This document shows positions 60,899-64,000 of a DNA stretch of 64,000 nt, piece by piece; the first letter of the stretch is position 1; each line of letters starts with the position of its first letter. The notes beneath the pieces are model-generated. The model saw only the letters and a program-made list of their open reading frames with translations, did not search any database and was not told where the DNA came from. The stretch lies in contig CAZPME010000001.1 of NCBI GenBank assembly GCA_964587885.1, forward strand, positions 121,991 through 185,990. Reading direction: 5' to 3'. This DNA comes from UBA60 sp964587885. GTDB lineage: Archaea; Thermoplasmatota; Poseidoniia; Poseidoniales; Poseidoniaceae. The position numbers and the translations under genes were made by a program.

Positions 60899-60970
60899 GC
60901 GCGTGTAGTGTAGTGGTTATCACCCGGCGTTGCCAACGCCGGAACCCGAGTTCAACTCTCGGCACGCGCA
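60899..60970 (+). tRNA. tRNA-Gly with GCC anticodon
   Basis: The acceptor arms GCGCGTG and CACGCGC pair perfectly with discriminator A after them. The anticodon stem CGGCG/CGCCG encloses TTGCCAA (anticodon GCC). The T arm CCGAG-TTCAACT-CTCGG is complete, and the D arm lies at about 60908-60923. No intron is present and CCA is not encoded. Confidence 0.95.
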
Positions 60971-60984
60971 CTCAATGATGTAAC

Positions 60985-63900
60985 TTAGTCACCACCAAAG
61001 GCATCTGAGTCTTCCCATTTCATACCACCTTCTTCCTTACTGCGAATTACAATGGCGATGAATACACCAACCATAATTATCACCAGTAGCCCTACCAATC
61101 CAAGCACAACTCCAGTGCTGGCAAAAACCGATTGAGGGTTTTCCCCTGGCGCAATAACATTGTCCTCAACCACCTGAATGGCAAGGCTATCATCAACATT
61201 GTATGCACCGTATGTGTCGGTTGCTCTTACGGTCATTGCAAAGGTCCCCAATGGCATTCCACTTCTAGTCTGGAATTTGTAAGTCCAAATGCCATCATCG
61301 GCAGTAACATCACCATCTTGCCCTGCGTCATTCATCAATAGCCAAGCACCCTGCATTCCGGGTGGTGAAATGTCTGCTAAATTGATGACTACAGTTGAAA
61401 CACCGTCGGGGTCGCTAATAGTAGCGGTAATAATGACATCTTCACCACCGATGTTTGGACGATCAAGTGGGTGTTTATCGACTGTAACCGCTGAGATGAT
61501 AGGTCCTTCATTGAGAATAGTAATTGGGGGAATAACATCATCAGGATTTGGCCCTTGGCCAGCACTTCGATGAACATTGAGAGATTGTTTTTCAGTTACT
61601 GTAATTGTCGCCCCATCATCATCCATCATGCGTATTTGCAAATTGTGGTCACCCGGAGTCATGGTCTCTGGAAGCGGTACCATACCACTCCATTTGCCAC
61701 TAAATGAATCGAAAATTAACTGGTTCAATTCTCCACCATCACCGCGCAAGTCGATGGCGACACTGGCGACACCATTGCCATCTAAGACCTCCGCATTTAC
61801 GATAACCGAGTCGCCACGTATCACTTGGGTTGGGGCAAAATCAAATTCAGTTAGGCGGGGTGCTTGGTTGAATATATTGATGACTACAGATTGAGTGACG
61901 AAAGCTCCAAAAGCATCGGTTACCGTTACATTAATGCTTACATTGCCATGTAAAATCCCAGCATATACAAACGATGTAGTCCATACATCATCGTGCACCC
62001 CAGCATCACCAGAATGTCCAACATCATTGAGTTCGACATCACCATTGCCAAGCGATTGCATATCTGCGATAACGCTGATGATATTCCAGTCGTTATCACT
62101 CACCTCGACCTCAAGGTGGGCAGTCGAGCCACCTTCATTGACTACAAGGCCGGTTCGCAATCCTGCGCTGATGATAGTTGGCTCAGTATTTTCTTCAGCA
62201 GTCACAATGCTTGGTGATAATACCCGCTCCAGCGTTTGTGTCTCATTAAACATCAAGGGATTGCCGGCAGGACTTTCTAATTCGGCATTGCGCACAACTT
62301 CAGCGATTAGACCATCAAGGATGCCACTATTGACAATGGCTCCATTGGCAGTACCTGAATCGGTACCCAAATAGGTACCATTCCACAATGTTACCGGTAA
62401 GATATGGCCATCTTTATCAACCGTGGAAGTCGCAGTTGCAGTCACCTTGAGAATCATCCCATCTTGCCCATCAAGAAGCATCATGTCCCCTGGCAATAAT
62501 GCTAGAGGGGATAAACCAGTTTCTCGGCTCACATTAGCCTCACCTAAGCCCTCTTCAGCAACGGGAGCAGTAGCATTGAGAATTATTGGTGAGTCTTCTG
62601 GATACTCTTCTCCCTCGTCATTATCACCGAAGCCACTGCTTCTCCAGCGCTGATAAATGGTGCGATTTTCCCAATCAATTTGCGGCACATCGTACATCCA
62701 AGTCTCGTTATGCTGAGTCCCAACTCCATTACCCCCATTTGACCAACCTTGAACAGCGGTAATGTTGAACCACGATTCTTGATGGATGACATTTACAGCA
62801 AAATCAGTATCGTTGATATTGTGCCAAGTACCACTCTCTTTGATTTGGCGGATGATGCCAAAATCACCGGTTGCTTCACCTTCAATAGTACCGTCAATAT
62901 GCAAATTATCTTGAACTGTCATGCCATTGATGCTCTCAGAATGGAAATCAATGACTGTGCCGTTGATTGCCACCGAGCCATTTTCTTCCTCATTGATAAA
63001 TCCAAAAGTCCCGTGTGCAAGTATCTTATTTCGTTGCTCTGAACGCTGCCCATCGACCCAGCGATCGGAGTTGATTATTTCATCGACTTCCAAGTCGAAG
63101 CGCTGGTCACCGTCGATCATTGTCATTTCAGCTGTGGCTTCAAAGTGGGTTAGTGAAAGGATGCGAACCCCGTCGACATCGTAGGTTTCAACCATTAGTA
63201 AACTGAGGTCACCGTCAATCCATGTCCCATTATCATCTTCAGATTCTGTAGAAACACTTAGGTCTCCGAGTGCTTGTAATTTGATTCGGTCACTATGACT
63301 ACCGCCGATATATGAACGGTTGAATAGTGCGTCGGTTACTGTAGCATTAATTGCGGTAATTGCATCATTTTCTTGACTTACCAAACCCATTGTGCCAACG
63401 CCAGTTGCCTCAAATTCTTGCCGATCAAGAATACCGTCGAAGGTAGTTTCATTACGCCAAATCGAAGAGAGAATTAGGTCTAGAGTTAGGGTTCCATTTT
63501 CTGATGCTTCGCTCATTTGTAGAGTCCCATTGCCTAATTCATGCGCCAACAAAGTGTTACCGACTCGCTCTTGCCAGCCTTGGCCGACGAAAAATAAGGA
63601 GTAGGTCTGCTGTCCGAATTCATCATCGTATTCTTGGTCAATTTCCCATTCGGTTGAAATCGTCACTTCATGATCAGCGAGGGGCTGATTCCAAACCGTA
63701 ACCCCGACTTGGCGATTGGCGATAAGGGTTGCATCGTGGTAAACTTTGATTGTCAATTGGTCGCCGAAAGATAAGTCGGTGGAAGGACGCCAAATTAGCG
63801 AATTATTATCTCCGCTCAAATTATCCAATTCGCTGGCATTGATACTATCATCTAGCAATACTGCACCACCACTAGATTCGTGCACAATACTCATCGTCAT

Positions 63901-64000
63901 CAAATCAAGAAAATGATTAGGGGAGGATTCGAAGGTAAAAACCCAAGCATTGTCATGGCAAGTCTGATTGGAATACATCCAATGGTCGAGACTTGAGACC
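60985..64000 (-). CDS. Large cell-surface protein, C-terminal part (runs off the right edge)
   Basis: The frame is open from the window edge through 1005 codons to a stop at 60985. The first two thirds hold many Thr/Ser/Asp-rich beta repeats with no recognised family. The last third has two or more Ig-like units of the type seen in EAEVLDGNGVASVAIDLRGD and ISDPDGVSTVVINLADISPP, each followed by DDGIWT, as in extracellular adhesion or polysaccharide-binding proteins. One C-terminal span (VVLGLVGLLVIIMVGVFIAIV) and a short acidic tail anchor it, so nearly all of it is outside the cell. The true start and signal peptide are beyond the window. Confidence 0.75.
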   Translation of the reverse strand, partial: VSSLDHWMYSNQTCHDNAWVFTFESSPNHFLDLMTMSIVHESSGGAVLLDDSINASELDNLSGDNNSLIWRPSTDLSFGDQLTIKVYHDATLIANRQVGVTVWNQPLADHEVTISTEWEIDQEYDDEFGQQTYSLFFVGQGWQERVGNTLLAHELGNGTLQMSEASENGTLTLDLILSSIWRNETTFDGILDRQEFEATGVGTMGLVSQENDAITAINATVTDALFNRSYIGGSHSDRIKLQALGDLSVSTESEDDNGTWIDGDLSLLMVETYDVDGVRILSLTHFEATAEMTMIDGDQRFDLEVDEIINSDRWVDGQRSEQRNKILAHGTFGFINEEENGSVAINGTVIDFHSESINGMTVQDNLHIDGTIEGEATGDFGIIRQIKESGTWHNINDTDFAVNVIHQESWFNITAVQGWSNGGNGVGTQHNETWMYDVPQIDWENRTIYQRWRSSGFGDNDEGEEYPEDSPIILNATAPVAEEGLGEANVSRETGLSPLALLPGDMMLLDGQDGMILKVTATATSTVDKDGHILPVTLWNGTYLGTDSGTANGAIVNSGILDGLIAEVVRNAELESPAGNPLMFNETQTLERVLSPSIVTAEENTEPTIISAGLRTGLVVNEGGSTAHLEVEVSDNDWNIISVIADMQSLGNGDVELNDVGHSGDAGVHDDVWTTSFVYAGILHGNVSINVTVTDAFGAFVTQSVVINIFNQAPRLTEFDFAPTQVIRGDSVIVNAEVLDGNGVASVAIDLRGDGGELNQLIFDSFSGKWSGMVPLPETMTPGDHNLQIRMMDDDGATITVTEKQSLNVHRSAGQGPNPDDVIPPITILNEGPIISAVTVDKHPLDRPNIGGEDVIITATISDPDGVSTVVINLADISPPGMQGAWLLMNDAGQDGDVTADDGIWTYKFQTRSGMPLGTFAMTVRATDTYGAYNVDDSLAIQVVEDNVIAPGENPQSVFASTGVVLGLVGLLVIIMVGVFIAIVIRSKEEGGMKWEDSDAFGGD

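Noticed and set aside
1..64000. CRISPR arrays, insertion sequences, prophage or integrase genes
   Set aside because: No regularly spaced repeats, transposase, integrase or terminal inverted repeats were seen; the only long direct repeat is the assembly artefact at 17769-17978.

Overview
The window reads as a planktonic marine euryarchaeon, most likely Marine Group II (Candidatus Poseidoniales). This rests on a mix of archaeal markers (Orc1/Cdc6, Bud32, Alba, an archaeal CoaD fused to a DUF359 GTP-dependent dephospho-CoA kinase, a Bat-type HTH regulator, UPF0200, an archaellum/Tad-type secretion ATPase) with many bacterial-type genes (GlpX, MoaC/MoaE, NadA, CrcB, DUF805, a CysJ-type reductase) and an aerobic type A1 haem-copper oxidase. 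The lineage is inferred from content and style; there is no rRNA in the window. Several isolated genes have a TATA-like box 22-30 bp before the start codon, as in leaderless transcripts. Genes inside operons often have a GGAGGTGA-type ribosome binding site.

Layout. 0-9.5 kb: a partial exported protein, a stand-alone ThiI-type PP-loop enzyme, a thioesterase, a translation-factor relative with a degraded GTPase domain, a Gln/Asn-rich membrane protein, a PfkB kinase, a biotin carboxylase, a CysJ-like reductase and a metallo-hydrolase. 9.5-11.2 kb: an AT-rich candidate replication origin and orc1/cdc6. 11.3-17 kb: a membrane protein, a glycosyltransferase, the CoaD-GDK fusion, a strongly structured non-coding stretch and a large winged-helix protein. 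17.2-18.3 kb: a small protein and a DUF805 gene split by a false assembly gap. 18.4-21.3 kb: the minus-strand group moaE-moaC-glpX-aldolase. 21.3-27.1 kb: a flavoprotein, a crotonase and two membrane proteins of unknown role.

27.1-36.6 kb is the most unusual part. It holds a lipoprotein that joins a CuA cupredoxin to a cytochrome d1 propeller (NirS-like), a coxC-coxB-coxA operon whose subunit I carries an extra N-terminal exported domain with a CxCH motif, a second protein made of that same domain, a CoA-binding protein, a Bat-type regulator and a BoxB/PaaA-like diiron oxygenase. Copies of a palindrome close to CCGAACATGTTCGG lie upstream of five of these transcription units and I did not find it elsewhere in intergenic DNA of the window. 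I propose a local respiratory/oxygenase regulon, possibly controlled by the Bat-type protein.

36.6-42.3 kb continues with a transporter and fatty/aromatic acyl-CoA enzymes (hydroxyacyl-CoA dehydrogenase, enoyl-CoA hydratase, aldehyde dehydrogenase). 42.3-47.3 kb is a minus-strand type IV pilus-like secretion operon. 47.4-55.6 kb holds UPF0200, an ABC exporter, a crotonase, an inosine/xanthosine triphosphatase, a fluoride channel, Bud32 and NadA. 55.6-64 kb holds a PAP2 membrane enzyme with a large outer domain, DUF971 next to an Mrp ATPase that has lost its CxxC, a structured intergenic element, ArsC, Alba, tRNA-Gly(GCC) and a large partial surface protein.
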